DNA of 64,000 bases from Gillisella vitis (GCA_009744235.1 WPHV01000007.1:124001-188000); one strand, 5' to 3'; numbered from the stretch's first letter, positions 1-9,381 are shown. Program-made: numbers and translations. Notes: generated by a model from the letters alone, not told the origin.

Positions 1-1
1 C

Positions 2-277
2 TCCTTCCTGATGATGGGCCTGATCGGCGTGGTTATTGCCTCCATCGTCAACATTTTCCTGGGCTCCAGCGCCCTGCAATTTGCGATCTCGGTAATCGGT
101 ATCCTGGTTTTCGTCGGCCTGACGGCTTGGGATACCCAGAATATCAAGGAGCAGTATGCGGAGAATATCGACCAGGAATCGCGCCAAAAACTGGCAGTGT
201 TCGGCGCTCTGTCGCTTTACCTGAACTTCGTCAATATCTTCCAGCTTCTGCTGAATTTCACCGGTGAACGTGAATAG
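2..277 (+). CDS. Bax inhibitor-1/YccA family membrane protein, C-terminal part
   Basis: The 5' end lies outside the window, so only about the last 91 residues are visible. They form hydrophobic segments separated by the motif LTAWDTQNIK, followed by a charged linker and a final segment containing ALSLYLNFVNIFQLLL. This Asp-containing signature and the C-terminal YLNFVNIF block are typical of the bacterial BI-1/YccA/YetJ family, seven-helix inner-membrane proteins proposed to act as pH-sensitive calcium leak channels or as modulators of the FtsH protease. The role in this organism is not shown by the sequence. The gene ends just before a hairpin that faces the convergent pseudoazurin gene. Confidence 0.88.
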   Translation, partial: SFLMMGLIGVVIASIVNIFLGSSALQFAISVIGILVFVGLTAWDTQNIKEQYAENIDQESRQKLAVFGALSLYLNFVNIFQLLLNFTGERE

Positions 278-304
278 TCTTCGCTGAAATGCAATAGAGA
301 CAAA

Positions 305-336
305 AGAGCCGCCGGTCCTGAGGGATCGGCGGCTCT
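305..336. terminator. Bidirectional hairpin between convergent genes
   Basis: A perfect 10-bp stem (AGAGCCGCCG, 305-314, pairing with CGGCGGCTCT, 327-336) encloses a 12-nt loop. It is preceded by a short A run, which would be a U tract for leftward transcripts, and followed only by ATGTTT on the right. It sits between the BI-1 gene and the convergent pseudoazurin gene and could terminate both. Confidence 0.7.
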
Positions 337-373
337 ATGTTTATGGTGACCCTTCGGGTTCCTCAGTTGGGAT

Positions 374-823
374 TCAGTGCAGGGTATCCAGTTCAGCCAG
401 CAATTTGTCCTTGGCTTTTTTGGGCAGGTTTGAGGCCGCGAAGGCCGCAGCGTTGGGGGGTGGAACGTCGCCGACCACTACAACAGCCACCATGCCCATG
501 CCAACATGCGGTGCGCATTTGACGCCGTAAGCACCCGGATGGGTGAATGTCACCTTCACTGTTTCATTGATCTTGCCTTTGAAGACCTCCGCACCTTCAG
601 GCACAAGGCCGGTGATCGCTTCGGCACTATGGGCCTTGTCGGTCGGAATGAATGTTACGGTGTCGCCAGGCGCGATTTTTAGCGCGGCGGGCTCGAATAC
701 CATGGGTGTGCCATCGGCGCCCTTGTTCAACATATGGATTTCGTAATCAGCGGCGAAAGCCGATGCCGTTGACATCGCGCCGATGATGGTCAGGGCGGCG
801 AGGCGCTTCAAGGCGATATGCAT
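374..823 (-). CDS. Pseudoazurin (periplasmic type I blue copper protein)
   Basis: This 149-residue protein is a small periplasmic electron carrier that, in denitrifiers, donates electrons to copper nitrite reductase and related reductases. It has a Sec signal peptide (residues 1 to about 25, ending SAFA-A). The cupredoxin core carries HMLNKGADG near the N terminus and the four copper ligands of the family: His65, Cys103, His106 and Met111, the last three in [10 protein letters not shown]. Length and spacing match pseudoazurins of Alcaligenes and rhizobia. A perfect FNR/FixK-type palindrome lies about 70 nt upstream of the start, which supports oxygen-limited induction. An NnrU-family gene is divergent from it. 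No nitrite reductase gene is in the window, so the redox partner is unknown. Confidence 0.93.
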   Translation of the reverse strand: MHIALKRLAALTIIGAMSTASAFAADYEIHMLNKGADGTPMVFEPAALKIAPGDTVTFIPTDKAHSAEAITGLVPEGAEVFKGKINETVKVTFTHPGAYGVKCAPHVGMGMVAVVVVGDVPPPNAAAFAASNLPKKAKDKLLAELDTLH

Positions 824-886
824 GGTGTTTCACTCTCTTTTGTGTCTCTTCGCTCACGTTTTTAAGTCACCGGATGCGGCATCACT

Positions 887-900
887 TTGATCTTGCGCAA
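887..900 (-). promoter_or_regulatory. FNR/FixK-type anaerobox upstream of pseudoazurin
   Basis: On the minus strand the sequence is TTGCGCAAGATCAA, which fits the TTG-N8-CAA dyad recognised by FNR/FixK/NnrR-type regulators in alphaproteobacteria. Its centre is about 70 nt before the pseudoazurin start codon. A class II position (centre at -41.5) would place the transcription start near 852 and a TTAAAA-like -10 near 860-865. It also lies in the shared region upstream of the divergent NnrU-family gene. Confidence 0.72.
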
Positions 901-950
901 ATCGCGCATTTGTGACCCTCAAAAGGTGGGGGCTTGGCTTGAGTTTATCT

Positions 951-983
951 GAGAAAAGTGGAATGCGGTTTTCTTGAAAAGGG
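951..983. repeat. Copy of a rhizobial intergenic palindromic element
   Basis: GAGAAAAGTGGAATGCGG followed by TTTTCTTGAAAAG resembles the widespread rhizobial intergenic element with core GAAAAGTGG-AACC-GGTTTTC-GAAAAG. That consensus is recalled, not searched. A second, better copy is at 31824-31870. It lies in the non-coding region between the pseudoazurin and NnrU-family genes and looks degenerate. Confidence 0.5.
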
Positions 984-1119
984 ACGTGCTATCAAGAACC
1001 CTGGGGGGCTTGGGTCCAGATTGGACCTTGCGAGTGCCTGCGGTCCTGATGCAGCGCTTCGGCCTTAGGAGTGTGTGGTTTGCTGTCTTTCATTGATGTC
1101 TACATTACCGGATGGTTGC

Positions 1120-1809
1120 ATGTCTAACCTGTTGCTTGCACTCATTTTCTTTGTATTGACGCATTCCGTCCCGGCAATACCCAGCATCAAAGGTCGGCTT
1201 GTGTCTTGCCTGGGTCGGACGACCTATATGGTTCTCTATTCAATTCTGTCGCTGGCAGGCTTGCTCTGGATATTCTACGCCTTCATGGAAGCGGATGATG
1301 TGGCGCTGTGGATGGACAGGGCCTGGCAGGCCTGGTTGACGCTGGTGCTCGTGCCGATCGGTCTTTTTCTGGTGGTGTGCGGATTGATCAGCCCCAATCC
1401 ATATTCGGTGACCTTCAGGGCAGGGCGAAAGCCTGGAGCCATCGTTTCGATAACGCGTCATCCGGTTTTGTGGGGTTTTTTTCTCTGGGCTTTCGGTCAT
1501 ATTTTTCCAAATGGTGAAATGCGTGGCGTTATTCTATTCGGTGGATTTTCGCTTTTCTCGCTGGTGGGAATGGCGATACTGGACCGCCGAAACCGGAGAA
1601 CTATTGACGTAGCCGGCCCTGAATTGGGTGCCGCAACGTCAGTTTTGCCCTTCGCCGCCATTCTGTCTGGCCGTGCCAGATTGCGTCTGGACCGTGACAT
1701 GGCGATCGCGCTTGTCCTGACCGCAGCCGGCACCTTCGCTTTGCTGTTTGCCTTCCATGAAGTCTTGTTCGGTGTCGATCCCTTGCTGCTCGCGCTTTAC
1801 GGGGTTTAA
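1120..1809 (+). CDS. NnrU-family integral membrane protein
   Basis: The predicted 229-residue protein is almost entirely hydrophobic helices. It begins MSNLLLALIFFVLTHSVPA and carries the family-type ITRHPVLWGFFLWAFGHIFPNG block about 60% along. NnrU proteins are linked by gene context to nitric-oxide and denitrification metabolism in rhizobia and Rhodobacter, and the biochemical activity of the family is unsettled. The ATG at 1120 is preferred because it starts the family-typical hydrophobic N terminus; the frame extends upstream to 1075 without a convincing ribosome-binding site. Adjacency to pseudoazurin and the shared anaerobox support a nitrogen-oxide role. The C-terminal helix ends the protein with no extra domain. 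Confidence 0.8.
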   Translation: MSNLLLALIFFVLTHSVPAIPSIKGRLVSCLGRTTYMVLYSILSLAGLLWIFYAFMEADDVALWMDRAWQAWLTLVLVPIGLFLVVCGLISPNPYSVTFRAGRKPGAIVSITRHPVLWGFFLWAFGHIFPNGEMRGVILFGGFSLFSLVGMAILDRRNRRTIDVAGPELGAATSVLPFAAILSGRARLRLDRDMAIALVLTAAGTFALLFAFHEVLFGVDPLLLALYGV

Positions 1810-1986
1810 ACAAGATGATTGCCCTATTTTGATACACCTGTTTTGAAAACAACCATGGTGGGTCGTTCGGGGCCTGCGAAATTGAAAAAATATTACCATT
1901 ACGGGAAAGATCGTTTGGTTCTCGGCGAATAAAGTCCTATCATTCCAAAAGGGGTAAGGTGTTGACTGCAACTGAAAGAGGTTCGC

Positions 1987-3414
1987 ATGGCCAGCAAATA
2001 TCTTCTCAACAGCTTGGGCGAGGCGCTTTATTATAGTGGCGATCCGACCCATTGGTATTCAGCCACGGGAAGTGGCCTGACGCTGAATGGATCAAGCGGA
2101 AACGACGCAATGTATGGGGATAGCTCGGTCAATGTCACCATGAATGGTGGCACGGGTGACGATGTCTATTATCTCTATTCCAGTATTAATAGGGCCAGTG
2201 AATCAGGTGGGGCGGGTGTTGACACAGTCAATACCTGGATGAGTTACACGCTTGGTGATGGCATTGAAAACCTGGTCGTGACAGGCGATAACCGCTATGC
2301 TTTCGGCAATAGCCTGAACAACATCATCACCGGCGGCACAGGTATCCAGACCATTGACGGCTATGGTGGCAACGATGTCCTGATCGGCGGCGGCGGGGCT
2401 GATACCTTTGTATTCAGCAGTGGCAATGGCAGCGACAGGATCACTGATTTCTCCAGCGATGATACCGTGCGCTTGCAGAATTATGATTTCTCGGACTTTA
2501 CCGAGGTGCAAAGTCATATGACCCAGACAGGAAGTGATGTTTCACTCGACCTCGGCAATGGCGAAAGCATCCTATTCAGCGATACCGTAATTTCTGATTT
2601 TACCTCCGACCAGTTTCAGCTGACACTGGATCGTACCAATCTCACGCAAACATTTTCAGATGATTTTAACAGCTTGTCCCTGCATGACGGCACGAGCGGA
2701 ACGTGGGATACGGGCTATAGCTGGTTTGCGTCCAATGGCGGCACTTTGGTCGATAACAGCGAGTTGCAATGGTATATAAATCCCTCCTATGAGGGGACGT
2801 CGTCGGTCAATCCTTTCTCCATCTCTGACGGTGTGTTGACCATCACCGCATCCGTTGCGTCGGAAGATATCCAGAGCGAGATCAATGGCTATGAGTATAC
2901 CTCGGGGATGCTCAGCACCGAATCTACTTTTAGCCAGACCTACGGTTATTTCGAAATCCGCGCCGATATGCCTGATGATCAGGGCGCATGGCCGGCATTC
3001 TGGCTGCTGCCGGCGGACGGGAGTTGGCCACCTGAACTCGATGTGGTTGAAATGCGTGGCCAGAATCAGGGCGAAGTAATTGTCACCGCGCACAGCAATG
3101 AAACTGGCGAACAAACATCCGATTCCACGACTGTTTACACCGACACCGAAGGCTATCATACCTACGGCGTGTTGTGGACGGAAACGACGCTAACCTGGTA
3201 TATTGACGACGTTGCGGTGCATCAGACGGATACGCCGTCAGATATGCATGAGCCGATGTATATGGTGGTCAATCTGGCGGTTGGCGGGATGGCTGGGACG
3301 CCAAGCAGTTCCGATTTCAGCGATGGCTCAGAGTTGAAGGTCGATTATATCAAGGCCTATTCCCTTGAGGAGTATGCGGCTGCGACGACAACGACCAGCG
3401 ATAATCTTCTTTAA
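1987..3414 (+). CDS. RTX-repeat GH16 endo-beta-glycanase (ExsH/ExoK-like)
   Basis: The 475-residue product has two parts. Residues about 30-215 carry RTX-type calcium-binding repeats (GSSGNDAMYGD, GGTGDDVYYL, GYGGNDVLIGGGGADTFVF), a mark of type I secretion; there is no Sec signal peptide. Residues about 225-465 are a glycoside hydrolase family 16 domain with the catalytic signature ELDVVE: nucleophile Glu350, Asp352, acid/base Glu355. This architecture and length resemble ExsH of Sinorhizobium meliloti, a secreted endo-1,3-1,4-beta-glycanase that cuts nascent succinoglycan. The start is supported by AAAGAGG seven bases upstream. No PrsDE-type exporter is nearby, so secretion would depend on a transporter elsewhere. 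The exact polysaccharide substrate is inferred. Confidence 0.9.
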   Translation: MASKYLLNSLGEALYYSGDPTHWYSATGSGLTLNGSSGNDAMYGDSSVNVTMNGGTGDDVYYLYSSINRASESGGAGVDTVNTWMSYTLGDGIENLVVTGDNRYAFGNSLNNIITGGTGIQTIDGYGGNDVLIGGGGADTFVFSSGNGSDRITDFSSDDTVRLQNYDFSDFTEVQSHMTQTGSDVSLDLGNGESILFSDTVISDFTSDQFQLTLDRTNLTQTFSDDFNSLSLHDGTSGTWDTGYSWFASNGGTLVDNSELQWYINPSYEGTSSVNPFSISDGVLTITASVASEDIQSEINGYEYTSGMLSTESTFSQTYGYFEIRADMPDDQGAWPAFWLLPADGSWPPELDVVEMRGQNQGEVIVTAHSNETGEQTSDSTTVYTDTEGYHTYGVLWTETTLTWYIDDVAVHQTDTPSDMHEPMYMVVNLAVGGMAGTPSSSDFSDGSELKVDYIKAYSLEEYAAATTTTSDNLL

Positions 3415-3435
3415 TTCTGCTTGATTGTCCAAAGA

Positions 3436-3464
3436 AAAGCCCCGGCTGAATATGCCGGGGCTTT
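3436..3464. terminator. Strong bidirectional terminator between GH16 gene and dctA
   Basis: A perfect 11-bp stem, AAAGCCCCGGC (3436-3446) with GCCGGGGCTTT (3454-3464), has a 7-nt loop. Its A and T flanks allow termination in both directions between two convergent genes. Confidence 0.85.
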
Positions 3465-3487
3465 GTTGTGCTTGGGGTCCAGATTTA

Positions 3488-4822
3488 TCAGGCGGCCGTT
3501 GGAACCGGTTCGGCTACGACATCGATTTCTTCCGGCAATTCACCTGCCATGGCGGCTTGGAACTGTGTCTGATCGAGTTCGTTCTCCCAGCGGGCAACGA
3601 CCACGGTTGCGACGGCATTGCCAATGAAATTGGTCAGTGCCCGGCATTCTGACATGAAGCGGTCGATGCCCAGGATCAGCGCCATGCCAGCGACGGGGAC
3701 CGAAGGGACGACGGACAGCGTTGCAGCCAGGGTGATGAAGCCGGCACCAGTGATGCCTGCGGCACCCTTGGAACTGAGCATCGCTACCAGCAGCAGCAGG
3801 ATCTGGTCGCCGAGCGAAAGCTGGATATCCGTCGCCTGGGCGATGAACAGGGCTGCCAGAGTCATGTAGATGTTGGTGCCATCAAGGTTGAAGGAATAAC
3901 CGGTTGGAATGACCAGACCGACAACCGAGCGCTTGCAGCCTGCGCGTTCCATCTTGGCCATCAGGCCGGGAAGGGCAGCTTCTGAAGACGATGTTCCCAG
4001 TACCAGCAACAGTTCCTCTTTAATGTAGCGGATCAGGGCCAGGATGGAGAAGCCGTTATAGCGGGCAACGCCGCCAAGCACGACGAGGACAAACAGCAAA
4101 GACGTCAGGTAGAATGTGCCGATCAGGAAAGCCAGGTTGGCGATCGAGCCAATGCCGTATTTGCCGATGGTGAAGGCCATTGCGCCGAAAGCGCCGATTG
4201 GTGCGGCCTTCATCAGGATAGCGACCAGCTTGAAGACCGGCGCGGTCAAAGCCTGCAGGAAGTTCGTGACCGGCTTTCCAAGGTCGCCGACCATGGCCAG
4301 GGCCAAGCCGAACAGCACCGAGAAGAATAGGACCTGGAGAATATCACCCTTGGCAAAAGCGCCGACAATCGTGTCGGGGATGATGTTCATCAAGAAGCCT
4401 GTGATCGTCGAATCATGGGCCTGCTGGGCATAGCTGGCAACAGCCTTGCCATCCAGCGTCGCTGGATTGATATGCATGCCTGCGCCGGGTTGCAGGATAT
4501 TCGACACCAGCATGCCGACAACGAGCGCCAGCGTGGAGAAGCACAGGAAGTAGATCATTGCCTTGCCGGCAACGCGACCGACTTTCTTCAGGTCGGACAT
4601 GCCGGCGATGCCGGTGGCCACGGTCAGGAAGATAACAGGCGCGATGACCATTTTGACGAGCTTGATGAAAGCATCGCCGAGGGGTTTGAGAGATTCACCT
4701 GTTTGCGGGTAAAAATGACCGAGCAGGATGCCGCCGATAATCGCAACGATAACCTGAAAATACAGATGGCGGTAAAATGGGAGCTTGCCGCCCTGCGGGG
4801 CGGTGGTGGTAGAAATATGCAT
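3488..4822 (-). CDS. dctA: C4-dicarboxylate:cation symporter DctA
   Basis: This 444-residue member of the DAACS family imports succinate, fumarate and malate with protons, the key carbon supply for symbiotic nitrogen fixation in rhizobia. Recognisable segments are [20 protein letters not shown] in the first helix, the [12 protein letters not shown] hairpin, [16 protein letters not shown] and the C-terminal [15 protein letters not shown]. The ATG at 4822 has GGAGG at good spacing and gives the family length; the frame extends further upstream without support. A consensus sigma-54 promoter and a DctD-like palindrome lie upstream, and the sensor and regulator genes dctB and dctD are divergent. 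Dicarboxylate-induced, DctBD-dependent expression is therefore the expected control. Confidence 0.97.
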   Translation of the reverse strand: MHISTTTAPQGGKLPFYRHLYFQVIVAIIGGILLGHFYPQTGESLKPLGDAFIKLVKMVIAPVIFLTVATGIAGMSDLKKVGRVAGKAMIYFLCFSTLALVVGMLVSNILQPGAGMHINPATLDGKAVASYAQQAHDSTITGFLMNIIPDTIVGAFAKGDILQVLFFSVLFGLALAMVGDLGKPVTNFLQALTAPVFKLVAILMKAAPIGAFGAMAFTIGKYGIGSIANLAFLIGTFYLTSLLFVLVVLGGVARYNGFSILALIRYIKEELLLVLGTSSSEAALPGLMAKMERAGCKRSVVGLVIPTGYSFNLDGTNIYMTLAALFIAQATDIQLSLGDQILLLLVAMLSSKGAAGITGAGFITLAATLSVVPSVPVAGMALILGIDRFMSECRALTNFIGNAVATVVVARWENELDQTQFQAAMAGELPEEIDVVAEPVPTAA

Positions 4823-4916
4823 CGGATCCTCCGGTAGGTGCTCCCAACCGATGTCTTCGGCCTCCCGGGAGCTTATGCAACGTGTCAACATCGACACCGA
4901 TGTTCGGTTTCGTCAA

Positions 4917-4932
4917 TGCAATCACCGTGCCA
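4917..4932 (-). promoter_or_regulatory. Sigma-54 (RpoN) promoter of dctA
   Basis: Read on the minus strand the sequence is TGGCACGGTGATTGCA, an exact match to the -24/-12 consensus TGGCAC-N5-TTGCA. It points towards dctA, with a predicted transcription start near 4905 and a leader of about 80 nt. Confidence 0.92.
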
Positions 4933-5025
4933 GAGTGGAGCGCTGCGCCAAGCCATTGAAAAGCCGCGTTTAAGCCATGATCCATGGCGGATTTTCGCGC
5001 GATCTTTCGCTCAGTGCCTTGTGTG

Positions 5026-5045
5026 TTGTGCGGAAAAATGCACAA
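5026..5045. promoter_or_regulatory. Probable DctD upstream activator site
   Basis: TTGTGC-N8-GCACAA forms a perfect 6-bp dyad (arms 5026-5031 and 5040-5045). It resembles the rhizobial DctD site, which has TGTGC/GCACA arms around an A-rich centre. It lies about 130 bp upstream of the predicted dctA start and immediately before the dctB start codon. A weaker candidate second site (TGGCGGATTTTCGCGC) begins near 4986, in keeping with the tandem sites known for dctA. Confidence 0.7.
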
Positions 5046-5053
5046 AGTCGGTA

Positions 5054-6925
5054 ATGATTATGACGCATGACAAGCCCAGATCCAGCCCGGCCTATGCCAG
5101 GCGTCCAAGAAAGCCATGGCTTCTGCTGGCTTTTCTTGCCTGTTTGGTCACCGTTCTGGCGCTTTATCTGATTGGCCTTTACGCCCGCACTGCGGCTTTG
5201 GAGGATTTGTCTGAGCAGGCGCGCACTAGCGCCAATCTTAAGGTCGCCTTCCTGCGGGCAGTGTTGGAGAGGCCGCGCTCCTTGCCACTGCTCTTGTCGG
5301 AGGATCAGCAGGTTGTCGATGCATTGAGCCTCCGCACAGTCGCTGCAACGGAACGGTTGAACGACAAGCTCGAGCGGTTGGTTGCTGGCACAAGTGCTTC
5401 CGTTCTTTATGTCACGGACGCGACAGGACATGCCATTGCCTCCAGCAATTGGCGCGAGCCGGTGAGCTTTGTTGGTGTCGATTATTCTTTTCGGGACTAT
5501 TTTCGTCGATCCATGGCGATCGGTGCCGCCGAACATTTCGCGCTCGGTAACATTAGCAAGCGTCCAGGCCTCTATATTTCAAGGCGTGTCGGCCCGGTTA
5601 ATGCCCCTTTGGGGGTTGTGGTCGTGAAGGCAGAGTTTGCGCAATTGGAAAGCGATTGGCGGGAAGAGGGGCGAGCGGCTTTTGTCACCGACGGGAATGG
5701 GGTGGTGCTGATTTCCAGTCTTCCATCCTGGCGCTTCATGACTTTATCGACGTTGCAGCCAGAGGAATTGACCCAAATACGCAACAGTTTGCAGTTCGGC
5801 GATGCGCCTTTGCAGGCCTTGCCGATCAATCGCGCCCAGCAGGTGCCAGGCAGCGCTATACCGGATGAGCTTCTGGTGCGGACGATTTTTCCCGGCACCA
5901 TACCCGCTGACTACCTTGATCTATCGGTTGCCGTGCCGACCACCAACTGGCATCTCAATTATCTCGTCCCGACTGAACCGGTAATCGCAGCCTCGACGCG
6001 GGAATGGCGACTGTTGACCCTGGCTCTGCTGGCGCCATTTTTTCTGGTCGTCTCGCTGGTGCTTTGGCGACGACAGGCAACGGTTATCCGCCTTGCGCGC
6101 GTGGAGGCCGACCAACTGGAGCTGGAGCGGCGGGTAGATGAACGAACACGCGATCTTTCACAGGCCCGAGACAGACTGGAATTGGAGATCGCTGGCCACA
6201 AAACCACCGAGCAGCGGCTGCAAGGCGTGCAGCAGGAATTGGTCCAGGCCAACCGGCTGGCGATCCTGGGGCAGGTCGCGGCGGGCGTTGCCCATGAAAT
6301 AAACCAGCCTGTCGCTACGATCCGGGCCTATGCCGAAAATGCCAGGGTGTTTCTGGAGCGTGCCCAGCCGGAGCAGGCAAACAGCAATCTAGGCGCCATC
6401 GCCTCGCTGACGGAGCGGATCGGTACGATCACCGAAGAATTGAAGGCTTTTGCCCGGAAGGGCCGGACCGCCCCGGAGCCAGTGCCGCTTGGGGCGGCGA
6501 TCGAGGGGGCGGTCATGCTGCTGCGCAGCCGTTTTGCCGGGCGGTTGGAGGCGCTTTCTCTTCCCGACGTTGCGTCGGATCTGACCGTGAAAGGCAATAG
6601 GGTTCGCCTGGAGCAGGTTCTGATCAATCTACTGCAGAATGCGCTCGAGGCATTGGAGCATCGCAGCGATGGCCACGTCGAGGTCTCGGTTCAAGAAACA
6701 GAACAACATGTCGTGGTGACCATCGAGGATAACGGTCCGGGCATTCCAGAGGACATCAGGCGTCTGCTTTTTACCCCCTTCACCACGTCAAAGGAAAAAG
6801 GCCTGGGTCTCGGCCTGGTCATTTCCCGTGACATTATCAGTGACTATGGCGGACGGATTAGCGTCGAGAGCACGCCATCCGGTACATGTTTTACCATCCT
6901 TCTCTTGAAAGCGGATATATCATGA
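5054..6925 (+). CDS. dctB: C4-dicarboxylate sensor histidine kinase DctB
   Basis: The 623-residue sensor kinase begins at ATG 5054 (a second ATG at 5060 is possible), which matches the length of characterised DctB. It has an N-terminal transmembrane helix (about residues 22-43), a large periplasmic sensing region of the Cache/PDC type, a second helix (about 315-335), a coiled-coil linker, and the dimerisation box with phospho-acceptor His414 in [16 protein letters not shown]. The ATPase has an N box ([10 protein letters not shown]) and DNGPGIP and GLGLGL motifs. It senses periplasmic dicarboxylates and phosphorylates DctD. Its end overlaps dctD by four bases (ATGA), so the two are translationally coupled. 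Confidence 0.96.
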   Translation: MIMTHDKPRSSPAYARRPRKPWLLLAFLACLVTVLALYLIGLYARTAALEDLSEQARTSANLKVAFLRAVLERPRSLPLLLSEDQQVVDALSLRTVAATERLNDKLERLVAGTSASVLYVTDATGHAIASSNWREPVSFVGVDYSFRDYFRRSMAIGAAEHFALGNISKRPGLYISRRVGPVNAPLGVVVVKAEFAQLESDWREEGRAAFVTDGNGVVLISSLPSWRFMTLSTLQPEELTQIRNSLQFGDAPLQALPINRAQQVPGSAIPDELLVRTIFPGTIPADYLDLSVAVPTTNWHLNYLVPTEPVIAASTREWRLLTLALLAPFFLVVSLVLWRRQATVIRLARVEADQLELERRVDERTRDLSQARDRLELEIAGHKTTEQRLQGVQQELVQANRLAILGQVAAGVAHEINQPVATIRAYAENARVFLERAQPEQANSNLGAIASLTERIGTITEELKAFARKGRTAPEPVPLGAAIEGAVMLLRSRFAGRLEALSLPDVASDLTVKGNRVRLEQVLINLLQNALEALEHRSDGHVEVSVQETEQHVVVTIEDNGPGIPEDIRRLLFTPFTTSKEKGLGLGLVISRDIISDYGGRISVESTPSGTCFTILLLKADIS

Positions 6926-8298
6926 CGTCAGCGCAGGCGACGGCTACCAATAATGTCATCCTGATTGACAATGATCAGGATCTGCTGGCGGCAACGGGGC
7001 AGACCCTTGAATTGGCGGGATTTTCCGTTCAGGCTTTTTCAGCGCCGCTGGAGGCGCTTCGTCGGATTTCCAGTGATTTTCGCGGCGTCATCGTTTCCGA
7101 TATTCGTATGCCTGATATCGACGGCCTGGAATTGTTCAGCAGGGTCAAGGCATTGGACCCCGAGTTGCCAGTCATTCTGGTGACGGGCCATGGCGACATC
7201 GCCATGGCGGTACAGGCGATCAAGGATGGGGCCTATGATTTTATCACCAAGCCCTTTGCCACCGACAGGCTACAACAGAGCGTCCATCGCGCCGTGGAAA
7301 TGCGACGGCTCGTTCTGGAGAATCGCAAGCTGCGCCAGGTGGCCGATGCGGCCCAGGATGGATTGCCACTGATTGGCCAGACCCCCGCGATGGAACGGCT
7401 GCGGCGCACTTTGCGCCAAATCGCCGATACCGACGTCGATGTGCTGGTGACGGGGGAAACCGGCAGTGGCAAGGAAGTGGTGGCAAGCCTGCTGCATAGC
7501 TGGAGCCGTCGCGCCAAGGGCAATTTTGTCGCCTTGAACTGCGGCACTCTGCCTGAAAGCATGATCGAAAGCGAGTTGTTCGGCCATGAAGCGGGCGCCT
7601 TTACCGGTGCGCAGAAAAAGCGGATCGGCCGGATCGAACATGCCAGCGGCGGCACATTGTTTCTCGACGAAATCGAGAGCATGCCTGCGGCGACCCAGGT
7701 GCAGATGCTGCGCGTGTTGGAAATGCGGGAAGTCTCGCCGCTCGGGATCAACGAAGTACGCCCGGTGGACCTGCGCGTGGTTGCCGCAGCCAAAGTCGAT
7801 CTGAGTGACCCTGCGCAGCGCGGTGAATTCCGCGAGGACCTTTATTACCGCCTGAATGTGGTGACATTGACCATCCCGCCGTTGCGCGAACGCCGTGATG
7901 ACGTGCCGCTTTTGTTTGCCCATTTCATTGAGCGGGCCGCGGGCCGGTTCCGCCGCGAGCCACCGCCGGTGTCAGCCGGTGTCGAGCGTTATCTGCGGGA
8001 CCACGACTGGCCGGGCAATGTGCGTGAATTGACGCATTTTGCCGAACGCTTTGTTCTGGGGTTGGAAGATATGGATGCGGGTGGCAGTAGTGCCGTTTTG
8101 ATCGACTTGCCTGATTTATCCTTGCCGGAGCGGCTGGATCGCTATGAGGCGGATATCATGCGCGAGACCCTTAGCCACTATGAGGGTGATGTGCGCAAAA
8201 CCATCGAGGCGCTGAAAATTCCCCGAAAGACCTTTTACGACAAACTTCAGCGTCATGGCATTGTGCGCAAGGCATTTGCGGGCGGGGAGGAAGGCTGA
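6922..8298 (+). CDS. dctD: C4-dicarboxylate response regulator DctD (sigma-54 activator)
   Basis: This 458-residue NtrC-family activator has three parts. A receiver domain carries phospho-acceptor Asp60 in VSDIRMPD. A central AAA+ domain has Walker A GETGSGKE near residue 179, the sigma-54-contacting loop GAFTGA at about 225-230, and the [11 protein letters not shown]alker B. A C-terminal Fis-type helix-turn-helix has [24 protein letters not shown]. It activates dctA from the upstream palindrome together with RpoN. The ATG at 6922 overlaps the dctB stop; the longer open frame starting at 6886 lies inside dctB. Confidence 0.96.
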   Translation: MTSAQATATNNVILIDNDQDLLAATGQTLELAGFSVQAFSAPLEALRRISSDFRGVIVSDIRMPDIDGLELFSRVKALDPELPVILVTGHGDIAMAVQAIKDGAYDFITKPFATDRLQQSVHRAVEMRRLVLENRKLRQVADAAQDGLPLIGQTPAMERLRRTLRQIADTDVDVLVTGETGSGKEVVASLLHSWSRRAKGNFVALNCGTLPESMIESELFGHEAGAFTGAQKKRIGRIEHASGGTLFLDEIESMPAATQVQMLRVLEMREVSPLGINEVRPVDLRVVAAAKVDLSDPAQRGEFREDLYYRLNVVTLTIPPLRERRDDVPLLFAHFIERAAGRFRREPPPVSAGVERYLRDHDWPGNVRELTHFAERFVLGLEDMDAGGSSAVLIDLPDLSLPERLDRYEADIMRETLSHYEGDVRKTIEALKIPRKTFYDKLQRHGIVRKAFAGGEEG

Positions 8299-8327
8299 GC
8301 AAACAAGCTCTATGCGGTGATGGCAAG

Positions 8328-9050
8328 TCAGGTTCCTGTTCTGGTTTCCGGCGCAAGGAAAGCCAGCGTGACCATCACAATATGTTCGCCCCAGGCGTCG
8401 ATAGCAGACGGTTGCCAGACGTTCGGGTTAAGATTGAGCGCCAGTGTGTAGCGATTGTTGATGTAGAAGAAGCTTAAGCCAGCAATCGTCATGTAGACCG
8501 TCACCGGATTGACATCGGAACGGAAGAGGCCTTGCTCGATCCCCCGCTGTAACAGTTTTTCGATTTCCGCGAGCAATGGACCATGGGTCGAGGGAATGGT
8601 CTTGGACCGGCTTGAATATTCAGCCTTCAGAATGTTTTCGGTGGCAAGCAGGCTGACGAATTCCGGGTGGGTCAGAAAGTAGTTCCAGGTGTGCAAAGCC
8701 AGTTCACGTATGCCATCAAGCGGTTGACGGCGAGACAGGTGAAGGCTTTTTCCCGCAGCGGTGACATTCGAGAAAATCACCTCGAGAACCGCCACGTAAA
8801 GGCCCTCCTTGTCTCCAAAGAAATGGTAGAGCATTCGTTTGTTGGTTTTCGAGCGCAATGCGATGGCATCCACCCGGGCGCCAGCAAAACCCTTGGCAGC
8901 AAACTCCTGAATGGCGGCATCCAGAATGATGGCCCGGGTTGCATCGGGATGGCGAATCATACGCGCCTGACGGCATTGCAAGGGTTCTGGGCTTTCGGTG
9001 TCAGGTTCAGGCCCTTCCTCGAAAGTCTGTTCCAGCCGTTGGCCTGTCAT
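8328..9050 (-). CDS. TetR/AcrR-family transcriptional regulator
   Basis: The 240-residue protein has a TetR helix-turn-helix at about residues 38-85 (ILDAAIQEFAAKGFAGARVDAIA, then KRMLYHFFGDKEGLY). A larger ligand-binding domain follows, with QPLDGIRELALHTWNYFLTHPEF, similar to the C-terminal domain found in RutR/YcdC-like members. The 30-residue N-terminal extension is acidic and may not be translated; an ATG at 8960 is an alternative start. It converges with dctD and is the first gene left of a gene-poor region, so its target is not evident from context. Confidence 0.85.
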   Translation of the reverse strand: MTGQRLEQTFEEGPEPDTESPEPLQCRQARMIRHPDATRAIILDAAIQEFAAKGFAGARVDAIALRSKTNKRMLYHFFGDKEGLYVAVLEVIFSNVTAAGKSLHLSRRQPLDGIRELALHTWNYFLTHPEFVSLLATENILKAEYSSRSKTIPSTHGPLLAEIEKLLQRGIEQGLFRSDVNPVTVYMTIAGLSFFYINNRYTLALNLNPNVWQPSAIDAWGEHIVMVTLAFLAPETRTGT

Positions 9051-9381
9051 GGGAATCTCACTTCATGGTATTTTGAAATAGAAAATTAGACTTACATGAA
9101 ATACATTGCGTCGGTTAATTACGTGCATGCAAAGTCTGTAAATTGTGATTGGAGGCGGTGAATACGGAAGGAGTGAGCGGCTGAAATGCCGATGCTCGGA
9201 TCTGGACAGGATCTTTTAGGCTTTTCGATGTTTTGAAAACAAAATTTCTCTATTTGTGTGAATAGGTAGAATAGTAATTTTATAGACTATATTGACGAAA
9301 ACGCACATCACTGTCACCATTGAGTGGCGTTGGAATGAAAATAAACGGGGCGGACGTCCTGCAATTTTCAAAGGGGTGACG
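9051..9381. other. Intergenic region without a supported gene
   Basis: This AT-rich stretch separates the TetR gene from a small uncertain ORF. It contains a palindromic 14-mer, TGTTTTGAAAACAA, at 9229-9242 that recurs at 1839-1852, and a TGCATGCA-like dyad near 9124-9131 close to the TetR start. I see no convincing RNA gene or ORF in it. Confidence 0.5.

Noticed and set aside
1839..1854. TGTTTTGAAAACA as a terminator after the NnrU-family gene
   Set aside because: The stem is AT-only and short, with no GC core, so it is more likely a protein-binding palindrome or chance.
4838..5053. A 72-codon upstream extension of DctB
   Set aside because: It would cover the dctA sigma-54 promoter and the DctD site, and characterised DctB proteins start near the ATG at 5054.
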